Source: Pseudomonas piscis (GTDB lineage: Bacteria; Pseudomonadota; Gammaproteobacteria; Pseudomonadales; Pseudomonadaceae). From it: a DNA stretch of 64,000 nucleotides. Shown here piece by piece: positions 50,007-58,105 of this stretch. Where the stretch lies: assembly GCF_009380155.1 (NCBI RefSeq), contig NZ_WHUV01000005.1, positions 496,001 through 560,000 on the forward strand, written 5' to 3'. Below the pieces are notes generated by a model. The model saw only the letters and a program-made list of their open reading frames with translations. It searched no databases and had not been told where the DNA came from. Each line of letters begins with the position of its first letter. The stretch's first letter is position 1. The position numbers were made by a program, and so were the translations under genes.

Positions 50007-50489
50007 CTATTGGGCCTCCCACTGGCGCAGGCGAACCCGGCAGTGCTTCATCGCATTGACGATGTGTTTTTCCACCAGGCTGCGGGAAATTCCCAGCTGT
50101 TCGGCGATCTGTTGGTGGGACATGCCCTCGAGCTTGCGCAGCAGGAAGCTCTCGCGGCACAGGCGGGGCAACTCGGTCAGTGCCCGTTGCAGCATCTCCA
50201 GGCGCTGGCCCTGGTCCAGGCTGGTTTGCGGCGATGGGTTGAAGTAGCGCTCCTCGTTGTCCAGCACCTCCAGGGGTTCGGACTGGCGCAGGGCGTTGCG
50301 CCGATGGCCATCGATCACCAGGTTCAGCGCCGTGCGATAGAGGAAGGCCCGCGGCTGCTCGATGGGCGTGTCGCTGGAACGCTCCAGCACCCGGACGTAA
50401 GCGTCGTGCACTACATCCTCGGCCACCTGGCGGTTACCCAGCTTGGCATGGAGGAAGCACATCAGCTCGCGATAGTAACTTTCCAACAT
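50007..50489 (-). CDS. fpvI: FpvI-type ECF sigma factor for the pyoverdine receptor
   Basis: 160 residues. Region 2 is HAKLGNRQVAEDVVHDAYVR and FLYRTALNLVIDGHRRNALR; region 4 is FLLRKLEGMSHQQIAEQLGI with SRSLVEKHIVNAMKHCRVRL. The size and its location between pvdA and pvdR equal P. aeruginosa FpvI, which transcribes fpvA after ferripyoverdine binding. A Fur-like site lies about 100 bases upstream. The anti-sigma fpvR normally beside it is absent here. ATG 50489 or TTG 50498 are possible starts. Confidence 0.85.
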   Translation of the reverse strand: MLESYYRELMCFLHAKLGNRQVAEDVVHDAYVRVLERSSDTPIEQPRAFLYRTALNLVIDGHRRNALRQSEPLEVLDNEERYFNPSPQTSLDQGQRLEMLQRALTELPRLCRESFLLRKLEGMSHQQIAEQLGISRSLVEKHIVNAMKHCRVRLRQWEAQ

Positions 50490-50590
50490 GGCTCCCAACC
50501 GCCCCCATGACGGTTATTTCCTTGAGCGAGACCGACGTTAGCCGGTTGGCCCGGTGATTCAATGATGGCAGTTTCGACCCTGCGTAATTT

Positions 50591-50608
50591 ATAGTAATTC
50601 TCATATAG
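50591..50608 (-). promoter_or_regulatory. Probable Fur box upstream of fpvI
   Basis: On the minus strand the site reads CTATATGAGAATTACTAT, with the ATGAGAATTA core of Pseudomonas Fur sites in an AT-rich patch. It sits about 100 bases before fpvI and fits iron repression of that gene. Confidence 0.65.
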
Positions 50609-50680
50609 ATTTAAAGTACCGCAGGGTCGCAGTGGGTTTATTTCGCTATCCGGGCAGCTGTAACGCCATATGTCGGCAGT

Positions 50681-50704
50681 TAAATTCCCCCTGCGGCCTC
50701 TCGT
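50681..50704 (+). promoter_or_regulatory. PvdS promoter of pvdR-pvdT-opmQ
   Basis: TAAAT (50681-50685), 16 bases, CGT (50702-50704), exact to consensus, 108 bases before the pvdR start. The 323-base fpvI-pvdR gap holds this box and the Fur site and no coding frame I can support. Confidence 0.9.
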
Positions 50705-50812
50705 TTACCTGACAGCTCCCCGTCCCTGCCGCTCACTCGGCAACCAGCAGCCAGCCTGTCCCCTGTGCCGGCGCTGGACCGACGGGCCGATACCTCTTGG
50801 CCGGAACCCTGC

Positions 50813-51985
50813 ATGAAACGTCCTCGAAACTCCCGACGCGCCCTGCTTGCCGCACTCTGTGTGATCCCCATCGTCGCCATCGCCGCCTGGAAGTTCATTC
50901 CGTCAGGGCGCGACCAGTTCAGCACCGTGCAAGTGCGCCGGGGCGATATCGAAAGCAGCGTCACGGCCCTGGGCACCTTGCAACCGCGCCGCTATGTAGA
51001 TGTCGGCGCCCAGGCCTCCGGGCAAATACGCAAGATCCATGTGGAAGCCGGCGATGCGGTCAAGGAAGGCCAGCTGCTGGTGGAAATCGACCCTTCCACC
51101 CAGCAGGCCAAGCTGGATGCCAGCCGCTTCGCCATCGAGAACCTGCAGGCCCAGCTGCAAGAGCAATACGCCCAGAACCAACTGGCCCGGCAGAAGTACC
51201 AACGCCAGCAGAACCTCGCCGCCGGCGGTGCGACCCGCGATGAGGACGTACAAACCGCCCAGGCCGAGCTCAAGGCCACCCAGGCACGGATCGACATGTA
51301 CAAGGCACAGATCCGCCAGGCCCAGGCCAGCCTGCGCAGCGACCAGGCCGAACTGGGCTATACCCGCATCTATGCGCCGATGTCCGGCACCGTGGTCGCG
51401 GTGGATGCCCGCGAAGGCCAGACCCTCAACGCCCAGCAGCAGACCCCGCTGATCCTGCGGATCGCCAAGCTGTCGCCGATGACCGTCTGGGCCGAGGTCT
51501 CGGAAGCCGACATCGGCCATGTGAAGCCCGGCATGAGTGCCTACTTCACCACCCTGAGCGGCGGCGGCCGGCGCTGGACCAGTACCGTACGGCAGATCCT
51601 GCCGATCCCGCCCAAGCCGCTTAACGAGACCAGCCAGGGTGGCGGCAGCCCCAGCAGCACCAGCAAGAGCGGTAGCGGCCGGGTGGTGCTCTATACCGTG
51701 CTGCTGGACGTGGACAACGCCGACAACGCACTGATGGCGGAAATGACTACCCAGGTGTTCTTCGTCGCCAGCTCGGTCAAGGACGTACTCACCGCGCCCA
51801 TCGCCGCCCTGCAGGACAGCGCGGAGCCAGGCCAGCAGATCGCCCGGGTGGTGGCCGACAACGGCGCGGTCAGCGAACGCCAGGTCCGGGTCGGCATCAG
51901 CGATCGCCTGCGGGTGCAGATCCTCGATGGCCTGAATGAAGGTGATCACCTGCTGATCGGCCCAGCCAACAGCAGCGGAGGCTGA
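50813..51985 (+). CDS. pvdR: Periplasmic adaptor of the PvdRT-OpmQ pyoverdine efflux system
   Basis: 390 residues, a MacA-like membrane-fusion protein. An N-terminal membrane anchor (ALLAALCVIPIVAIAAWKFI) precedes the barrel-sandwich hybrid (VGAQASGQIRKIHVEAGDAV), a long coiled-coil (~115-190, QLQEQYAQNQLARQKYQRQQ) and YTRIYAPMSGTVVAVDAREG. A Ser/Gly-rich linker occurs at ~285-300. ATG 50813 is preferred to an open extension beginning 16 codons earlier. It links PvdT to OpmQ and helps recycle or secrete pyoverdine. The next gene starts right after its stop. Confidence 0.95.
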   Translation: MKRPRNSRRALLAALCVIPIVAIAAWKFIPSGRDQFSTVQVRRGDIESSVTALGTLQPRRYVDVGAQASGQIRKIHVEAGDAVKEGQLLVEIDPSTQQAKLDASRFAIENLQAQLQEQYAQNQLARQKYQRQQNLAAGGATRDEDVQTAQAELKATQARIDMYKAQIRQAQASLRSDQAELGYTRIYAPMSGTVVAVDAREGQTLNAQQQTPLILRIAKLSPMTVWAEVSEADIGHVKPGMSAYFTTLSGGGRRWTSTVRQILPIPPKPLNETSQGGGSPSSTSKSGSGRVVLYTVLLDVDNADNALMAEMTTQVFFVASSVKDVLTAPIAALQDSAEPGQQIARVVADNGAVSERQVRVGISDRLRVQILDGLNEGDHLLIGPANSSGG

Positions 51986-53959
51986 ATGCAGACGCCCCTG
52001 ATCGACCTGCGCAACATCCGCAAATCCTACGGTGGCGGCGACAGCCCACAGGTCGACGTCCTGCGCGGCATCGACCTGTCGATCCATGCCGGGGAATTCG
52101 TGGCCATCGTCGGCGCCTCGGGCTCCGGCAAGTCGACCCTGATGAACATCCTCGGCTGCCTGGATCGGCCAACCTCCGGCGAATACCTGTTCGCCGGTGA
52201 GAACGTCGCCCACCTCGACAGCGATGAGTTGGCCTGGCTGCGCCGGGAAGCCTTCGGTTTCGTATTCCAGGGCTACCACCTGATCCCCTCGGGCTCGGCC
52301 CAGGAAAACGTCGAGATGCCGGCCATCTATGCTGGCACCCCGGCCACCGAGCGCCATGCGCGCGCTGCAGCCCTGCTGGAACGCCTGGGCCTGGGCAGCC
52401 GTACCGGCAACCGCCCGCACCAACTCTCCGGTGGCCAGCAACAACGGGTATCCATCGCCCGTGCGCTGATGAACGGCGGCCACATCATCCTCGCCGACGA
52501 ACCCACCGGCGCCCTGGACAGCCACAGCGGCGCCGAGGTCATGGCCCTGCTGGACGAACTGGCCAGCCAGGGTCACGTGGTGATCCTCATTACCCATGAC
52601 CGCGAAGTGGCCGCCCGGGCCAAGCGCATCATCGAGATCCGCGACGGCGAGATCATCAGCGACACCGCCGATACCGACCCTAGCGTACAGACAACTGCCA
52701 ATACCGGCGCCCTGCAAGCCGTGGACCTGCGCCAGCGCCTGGCCGATGGCAGCGAGCCTACCGGAGCCTGGAAAGGCGAGTTGGTGGAAGCGGTGCAGGC
52801 CGCCTGGCGGGTGATGTGGGTCAACCGTTTCCGTACCGCCCTGACCTTGCTGGGAATCATCATCGGTGTGGCGTCGGTGGTGGTGATGCTAGCGGTAGGT
52901 GAAGGCAGCAAGCGTCAAGTGATGGCGCAGATGGGGGCCTTTGGCTCGAACATCATCTACCTGAGTGGTTATTCGCCCAACCCCCGCACCCCAGAGGGCA
53001 TCGTGACCCTGGATGACGTCGCGGCCCTGGCCGCCCTGCCCCAGGTCAAGCGCATCATGGCGGTCAACGGTGCCAAAGCCGGAATACGCTTCGGCAATGC
53101 CGACTACGTGAGCTTCGTCGGCGGCAACGACACCAACTTTCCGGCGATCTTCAACTGGCCTGTAGTCCAGGGCAGCTATTTCAGCGAAGCCGACGAGCGC
53201 TCCGCAGCAGCCGTGGCGGTGATCGGCCACAAGGTCCGGGAAAAGCTGCTCAAGGGTGTGGCCAACCCCATCGGCCAGTACATCCTGATCGAAAACGTGC
53301 CTTTCCAGGTGGTCGGGGTGCTTGCCGAAAAAGGTACCAGCTCTGGCGACAGTGACAGTGACGATCGCATCGCCGTGCCCTACTCCGCTGCCAGTATTCG
53401 CCTGTTCGGCAGTCGCGACCCCCAGTACGTAGCAATCGCCGCGGCCGATGCAAGCCGGGTCAAGGAAACCGAACGTGAAATCGATGAACTGATGTTGCGC
53501 ATGCACCATGGCAAACGCGACTACGAACTCAGCAACAACGCCGCGATGATCCAGGCCGAGGCCCGGACCCAGAACACCCTGTCGCTGATGCTCGGCGCCA
53601 TCGCCGCCATCTCCCTGCTGGTCGGCGGCATCGGCGTGATGAACATCATGCTCATGACCGTGCGCGAGCGTACCCGCGAGATCGGCATCCGCATGGCCAC
53701 CGGCGCCCGCCAGCGCGACATCCTGCGCCAGTTCCTCACCGAGGCGGTGATGCTCTCGGTGGTCGGCGGACTGACCGGCATCGGCGTGGCCCTGATCATC
53801 GGCGGCGTGCTGATCCTCAGCGAAGTGGCGGTAGCATTTTCCCTGGCCGCGGTACTCGGCGCCTTCGCCTGCGCCCTGGTCACCGGTGTCGTCTTCGGCT
53901 TCATGCCGGCCCGCAAAGCTGCCCGGCTCGACCCGGTCACGGCCCTTACCAGTGAATGA
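51986..53959 (+). CDS. pvdT: ABC transporter (ATPase plus permease) of PvdRT-OpmQ
   Basis: 657 residues, MacB-type fusion. The ATPase has Walker A GASGSGKST (43-51), Q-loop VFQGYHLIPSGSA, signature LSGGQQQR (147-154) and Walker B IILADEPTGALD. The permease half has TM1 near 285 (ALTLLGIIIGVASVVVMLAV), a large periplasmic domain, and three C-terminal TM segments including SLLVGGIGVMNIMLMTVRER. It begins at the base after the pvdR stop. It powers tripartite pyoverdine efflux. Confidence 0.96.
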   Translation: MQTPLIDLRNIRKSYGGGDSPQVDVLRGIDLSIHAGEFVAIVGASGSGKSTLMNILGCLDRPTSGEYLFAGENVAHLDSDELAWLRREAFGFVFQGYHLIPSGSAQENVEMPAIYAGTPATERHARAAALLERLGLGSRTGNRPHQLSGGQQQRVSIARALMNGGHIILADEPTGALDSHSGAEVMALLDELASQGHVVILITHDREVAARAKRIIEIRDGEIISDTADTDPSVQTTANTGALQAVDLRQRLADGSEPTGAWKGELVEAVQAAWRVMWVNRFRTALTLLGIIIGVASVVVMLAVGEGSKRQVMAQMGAFGSNIIYLSGYSPNPRTPEGIVTLDDVAALAALPQVKRIMAVNGAKAGIRFGNADYVSFVGGNDTNFPAIFNWPVVQGSYFSEADERSAAAVAVIGHKVREKLLKGVANPIGQYILIENVPFQVVGVLAEKGTSSGDSDSDDRIAVPYSAASIRLFGSRDPQYVAIAAADASRVKETEREIDELMLRMHHGKRDYELSNNAAMIQAEARTQNTLSLMLGAIAAISLLVGGIGVMNIMLMTVRERTREIGIRMATGARQRDILRQFLTEAVMLSVVGGLTGIGVALIIGGVLILSEVAVAFSLAAVLGAFACALVTGVVFGFMPARKAARLDPVTALTSE

Positions 53960-53966
53960 TCGATCG

Positions 53967-55376
53967 ATGAAGACCACCCTGACCCTGATTGCCGCCAGCA
54001 TCTTGCTGGCGGCCTGCAGCAGCTCCACTCCACACCCGGGCAGCGGCCTGCAAGCGCCAACGGCCTGGCATGCCCCCAACAACCGCGAAGGCCAGCAACA
54101 GGACCCGCGCTGGTGGGCCCGCTTCGGCAGCCCGGAACTGGACCGCCTGATCGCCGAAGCGCGAACCGGCAGCCATGACCTCGCAGCGGCCATGGCCCGG
54201 GTCCGCCAGGCCCAGGCCAGCGCCATCGTAGCCGGCGCCCCGCTCCTGCCCTCGGTCGAAGGCAGTTTCAATGCCAGCCGGCAAAAGCGCATGGGCGGCA
54301 AAGGCAGCAACCAGCAAGGCAGCACCAGCAGCGACAAGACCACGAATACGTTCGATGCCGGACTCAGCGCCACCTACGAAGTCGACTTCTGGGGGGGCAG
54401 GCGCGCAGCCCGCGATAGCGCTCTACTCGGCGCCCAGGCCAGCGAATTCGACCGTGCCACCGTGGAGCTGACCCTGCTCAGCGGCGTGGCCAACAACTAC
54501 GCCCAACTACTTGCGCTACGGGAACAGGCACGGATCGCCGAGCTCAACCTGGCCAACGCCCAGCGCGTCCTGCGCCTGGTCCAGACCCGCTACGACTCAG
54601 GCTCGGCCACGGCCCTGGAACTGGCCCAGCAAAAGAGCCTGGTGGCGAGCCAGCAACGCCAAGTACCGCTGGTGCAACAGCAGGCCGAAGAAGCCCTGAT
54701 CACCCTCGCCACCTTGCTCGGCCGGCCAGTGCAGAGCCTGGCCCTGAACGCACAACCTTTCGCCGAGCTGACCTGGCCGGACATCGATGCCGGAGTCCCC
54801 AGCGAACTGCTGACCCGCCGCCCGGATATCGCCAGCGCCGAAGTCCGGCTCGCGGCAGCCCAGGCCGATGTCAGTGTGGCCCGGGCCGCCATGCTGCCCA
54901 CCGTGACCCTGACGGCAAGGCTGGGCTCGAGCGCCAACAAATTCGACGACGTCCTGCGCAACCCCCTCTACAACCTGGCTTCCGGCCTGGTGGCACCGAT
55001 CTTCAATGCCGGGCGCCTGAGCGCGGAGCGCGACCGGGCCACGGCACGCCAGGAGGAGCTGCTGGAGACCTATCGCGGGGCGATCATCAACGGCTTCGCC
55101 GATGTGGAAAAAGCCCTCAACAGCATTCGCGGCCTGGACCAGCAACGGCAATGGCAGAGCGAGGAGCTGGAACAGGCGCAACGGGCGTTCGATATCGCCC
55201 AGAGTCGCTACCAGGCCGGAGCCGCAGACCTGCTATCGGTCCTGGACACCCAGCGCACCCTCTACGCCGCACAGGACCAGAATGTGCAGTTGCGCCTGTC
55301 GCGATTGCAATCGAGCGTCGCGCTGTACAAGGCGCTGGGAGGCGGCTGGCAGGTATCCACGGCGCCGACGCGCTAA
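53967..55376 (+). CDS. opmQ: Outer-membrane channel lipoprotein of PvdRT-OpmQ
   Basis: 469 residues. Lipoprotein signal TLTLIAASILLAACSS with lipobox L-A-A-C. The TolC-like OEP fold contains two long helical repeats: ELDRLIAEARTGSHDLAAAM and VRQAQASAIVAGAPLLPSVE; then LTRRPDIASAEVRLAAAQAD and VSVARAAMLPTVTLTARLGS. ATG 53967 lies 7 bases after pvdT. It completes the tripartite pump. A GCTGGCCA...TGGCCAGC stem (55398-55424) follows the stop. Confidence 0.95.
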   Translation: MKTTLTLIAASILLAACSSSTPHPGSGLQAPTAWHAPNNREGQQQDPRWWARFGSPELDRLIAEARTGSHDLAAAMARVRQAQASAIVAGAPLLPSVEGSFNASRQKRMGGKGSNQQGSTSSDKTTNTFDAGLSATYEVDFWGGRRAARDSALLGAQASEFDRATVELTLLSGVANNYAQLLALREQARIAELNLANAQRVLRLVQTRYDSGSATALELAQQKSLVASQQRQVPLVQQQAEEALITLATLLGRPVQSLALNAQPFAELTWPDIDAGVPSELLTRRPDIASAEVRLAAAQADVSVARAAMLPTVTLTARLGSSANKFDDVLRNPLYNLASGLVAPIFNAGRLSAERDRATARQEELLETYRGAIINGFADVEKALNSIRGLDQQRQWQSEELEQAQRAFDIAQSRYQAGAADLLSVLDTQRTLYAAQDQNVQLRLSRLQSSVALYKALGGGWQVSTAPTR

Positions 55377-55495
55377 GCCTGCGAAAGCCCCTGGACGGCT
55401 GGCCAAGCCTTGCGCATGGCCAGCCTCGAGGACAACCGGTCGGTTGTTCGCCTAGAATCGACGGCTCGCCCTCCCATCCCCGAGCAAAGCGACCA

Positions 55496-55795
55496 ATGCC
55501 CCGCAGAACCGAGCTGGACCAACCATTGGCTGAAGCCGTATCAGCGTTGAAGGAGGCCTTCCCGGACGGTGTCACTGCAGCGGACTACTACGCCCTGCTG
55601 GCCGTCCTGTATGAGCACTTTTCAGATCGCAACCTGGCGCAAGTCGTTGCGCAGCTGACCCAGCGCGACTCCGCACTCGTGCTGAACGACATCCACCAGG
55701 CCGTGACCCTCGCGAAACCCAGCCCGCAGGCGATCGCATCGCTGAACACTCGCTTGCACCGCCACGGCGTCGCCAAGCTCCTGGCTGACGACTGA
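55496..55795 (+). CDS. Small DUF3349-like protein inserted in the pyoverdine locus
   Basis: 99 residues, all-helical and acidic. EAFPDGVTAADYYALLAVLY and the final half (NDIHQAVTLAKPSPQAIASL and NTRLHRHGVAKLLADD) match the DUF3349 pattern known mainly from actinobacteria. No catalytic residues are apparent. It lies 119 bases after opmQ and 27 bases before a SUKH-type gene, so the two probably form a unit. Neither is part of the classical pyoverdine set and the role is unknown. Confidence 0.7.
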   Translation: MPRRTELDQPLAEAVSALKEAFPDGVTAADYYALLAVLYEHFSDRNLAQVVAQLTQRDSALVLNDIHQAVTLAKPSPQAIASLNTRLHRHGVAKLLADD

Positions 55796-55822
55796 ATAAC
55801 CGACACATCGACGGACCGACCA

Positions 55823-56248
55823 ATGGATTTCGACCACTTCAAGCAACTGCTGGACCACCAGCGCAAGGCCAACCCCATCTGGTTCGAACTGCCCTCGGAC
55901 AGCCTCGCCAGCGAAGCTGCAATCATCGAATTTGAAAAGGCCATGGCGCTGCGGCTCCCTGGCCAATACCGGCATTTCCTCAAGACCTATGGCGGCGGTT
56001 ACTTTGCCTTGGGAATCGTGTACTCGCTGGACCAGGCCAGCGATTTCAACCTGGGTAGAAACAACAGCGTCGGCAGCAGCCATTTGCTGTTTTCAGACAA
56101 TGGCTGCGGCGACTTCTACGGCTTCGGGATAGAAAACGGCCAATGCCTGGAACAGGTGCTGTTTTTCGACCACGGCCTCGAACAATGGCAACAGACCAGG
56201 TACCCAGGGCTATTCAGCTTCCTGGCCGACACGGCCCTTGCCAACTGA
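55823..56248 (+). CDS. SUKH/SMI1-KNR4-type protein
   Basis: 141 residues. IEFEKAMALRLPGQYRHFLK followed by TYGGGYFALGIVYSLDQASD is the SUKH-fold signature, with FSDNGCGDFYGFGIENG and VLFFDHGLEQWQQTRYPGLF after it. SUKH proteins often neutralise secreted nuclease or deaminase toxins, but no toxin gene lies nearby, so this may be an orphan immunity protein. It is convergent with pvdP, whose stop is 20 bases away. Confidence 0.8.
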   Translation: MDFDHFKQLLDHQRKANPIWFELPSDSLASEAAIIEFEKAMALRLPGQYRHFLKTYGGGYFALGIVYSLDQASDFNLGRNNSVGSSHLLFSDNGCGDFYGFGIENGQCLEQVLFFDHGLEQWQQTRYPGLFSFLADTALAN

Positions 56249-56268
56249 CCCCTCTGCCTGCCAGCACC

Positions 56269-57897
56269 TCAGAGCTTCAGGTGCTGCGCATACCAGGGCC
56301 GCCGCGGGGCGCGCTTGAGCAGATCCGGTACCTCTTCATCGCGACTCAGGGCAATCCGCAACGCCAGCTTCATGACCTCCTGGTCCATCTCCAGCGACAT
56401 TTCCCCAGGGGCATTGCCCAACGGCCCACAGCCATGGGTCGAAGCTCCCAACCAAGGGTCATCGACCTCTACCCAGCGCCCTGGCGCAAACCAGGGCACG
56501 CCATTGACCTCACGCCGTAATACTTCACCCGGGTGATAGCGTTCGTGGGCACGAAACCAATCGTCGATCCGGTCATCAATCCAGCCGTGGAACTTCCAGA
56601 ACGCCGGATGCACATGGGATGAGAACGGATCACCGAGAAAATCGTTCTCCGGCTGATACCAGCGACCGGAAAAATCGGAAGAACTACGCGCCTGCATGAC
56701 CGGCATGCCATTGGCCGGATCTCGAGACACGTCAGCCCAGCGCATGTGCAACCAGTCGTGCATGCCCAGCTCGATCTCGGAACCAAACTCACCCAAGGTC
56801 ATGCGTCCCAGGTATTCCGGATCCTGGTACTGCGACTCCCAAACCTGGAAATTTCCATAGAAGGCTGCATCGCTCTTGAGGCCATGCAGCCACTGGGTGA
56901 ATTCTTCATCATCCTCGGCTACCCAGGCAGGAGGCACCGAGCAGCCATCACGGTTCTCGTAGTAACGAATGAAGGCCTGTCGATCCTGCTCAAGGCGAGC
57001 TGCTGGCTGCGGTATCTGGCGCCACGACACCAAATCAGGTTGCAGCGAGCGCGCGTGCAACAACATGTGCCGATGCATGAACAGAAAATCGATACCTGAG
57101 GCATTGCGATGCTTGCGCCGTCCACGAGCGCCGCGCTCATGCTTCACCGGCCCCGGCTGCCAACCAAGCCCGCGCAGGCTGTTGCGCTTTTCCTTGGGCA
57201 AGGTATGCCAGCGATCACGAGAGGCGTGCCAGAGCTGATGAAACAATCGGTGCTGTGCAGAGACCAACCAGGCCAACAAGGCGGGACTCAGGCCAGCCTG
57301 CTCTCGTGCAGCAGGGAAAGGCCGCTTGCGAGCGACGAAACGTCCGGCCGGTACGGGAGCCAAGGGAGAAACCTGCAAGGACTGCACACTACCACTCAAG
57401 GTACCAGCGCCCGCATTCCCCCAACTCGCCCAGACCTCATCGAGCACTACCCGGCACTCATGGGAGGGAGAACCGGCAATCTGCCCATCGGGATACAGCC
57501 GCCAACGCAGCTTCGCAGCGTCCACCGAGGCCAGGTCACCCAAGACCAGGAATTCCCCCCCCTTTGCACCACGCAGGCTTTCGGGACGCCCCAGGAAGCC
57601 CCGCAGGCCACGCCCGGCAGGCCCGGCATCGAGCAACAACTCACAGCCACGACGAGGCAGGGCGTGAGGGCCATCGGCGTCCAGGAACTCGATATCCCAG
57701 ATACCTCGCAAGTGATCGGCAAGGCGTATACCTGGATCCTGGGCTACCTCCAGCTTGGCTTCTCCCGGGGTGATTTCCTGTTCTTCCTTACGGCGAACAT
57801 CCTGACGCAGCAGCTCCTTCTGGGTATAGATTGCCACGGGGATAGCCGCCCCCGTCACCGCCAGACCGGTCAAAAATCCTCGTCTTGAAAACCTCAT
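56269..57897 (-). CDS. pvdP: PvdP, tyrosinase-like pyoverdine chromophore enzyme
   Basis: 542 residues, periplasmic. An N-terminal Tat signal (RFSRRGFLTGLAVTGAAIPV) is present. The C-terminal half has the copper-site histidines: AQHRLFHQLWHASRDRWH, IELGMHDWLHMRWADVSRD, and SSHVHPAFWKFHGWIDD. The length matches P. aeruginosa PvdP (544). It oxidises the D-Tyr/L-Dab unit of ferribactin to build the dihydroxyquinoline chromophore. ATG 57897 lies 42 bases after an exact PvdS box. It is divergent from pvdM. Confidence 0.95.
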   Translation of the reverse strand: MRFSRRGFLTGLAVTGAAIPVAIYTQKELLRQDVRRKEEQEITPGEAKLEVAQDPGIRLADHLRGIWDIEFLDADGPHALPRRGCELLLDAGPAGRGLRGFLGRPESLRGAKGGEFLVLGDLASVDAAKLRWRLYPDGQIAGSPSHECRVVLDEVWASWGNAGAGTLSGSVQSLQVSPLAPVPAGRFVARKRPFPAAREQAGLSPALLAWLVSAQHRLFHQLWHASRDRWHTLPKEKRNSLRGLGWQPGPVKHERGARGRRKHRNASGIDFLFMHRHMLLHARSLQPDLVSWRQIPQPAARLEQDRQAFIRYYENRDGCSVPPAWVAEDDEEFTQWLHGLKSDAAFYGNFQVWESQYQDPEYLGRMTLGEFGSEIELGMHDWLHMRWADVSRDPANGMPVMQARSSSDFSGRWYQPENDFLGDPFSSHVHPAFWKFHGWIDDRIDDWFRAHERYHPGEVLRREVNGVPWFAPGRWVEVDDPWLGASTHGCGPLGNAPGEMSLEMDQEVMKLALRIALSRDEEVPDLLKRAPRRPWYAQHLKL

Positions 57898-57939
57898 CGC
57901 TCTACCTTTATCCAGTGGCGCGTCACGCATCTAGCTAGA

Positions 57940-57963
57940 ACGTTGGATTTGCAGGGAAATTTA
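57940..57963 (-). promoter_or_regulatory. PvdS promoter of pvdP
   Basis: Minus strand TAAAT (57963-57959), 16 bases, CGT (57942-57940). Exact consensus, 42 bases from the pvdP start and back-to-back with the pvdM box. Confidence 0.9.
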
Positions 57964-57986
57964 CCGGCGCGCTGCATCCGAATGGC

Positions 57987-58010
57987 TAAATTTGCCGCCC
58001 ACCAGCTCGT
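57987..58010 (+). promoter_or_regulatory. PvdS promoter of pvdMNO
   Basis: TAAAT (57987-57991), 16 bases, CGT (58008-58010). Exact consensus, 95 bases before pvdM. The divergent pvdP box lies only 23 bases away. Confidence 0.9.
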
Positions 58011-58105
58011 TTATCGCGGATAGATGTGCACAAAAAGGTCGGGCCTGTAAGCACAGCCTCCGCACGCCCGACCCCGTCATCAGCCCGCCTGCGACTGGGA
58101 TAGCA

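Noticed and set aside
50499..50812. Searched for fpvR between fpvI and pvdR
   Set aside because: The gap has stop-interrupted frames and regulatory sites only; no TM protein is encoded.
55496..56268. Toxin-immunity module around the SUKH gene
   Set aside because: No secreted toxin, Rhs or nuclease domain is visible nearby; only the SUKH-type gene itself can be supported.
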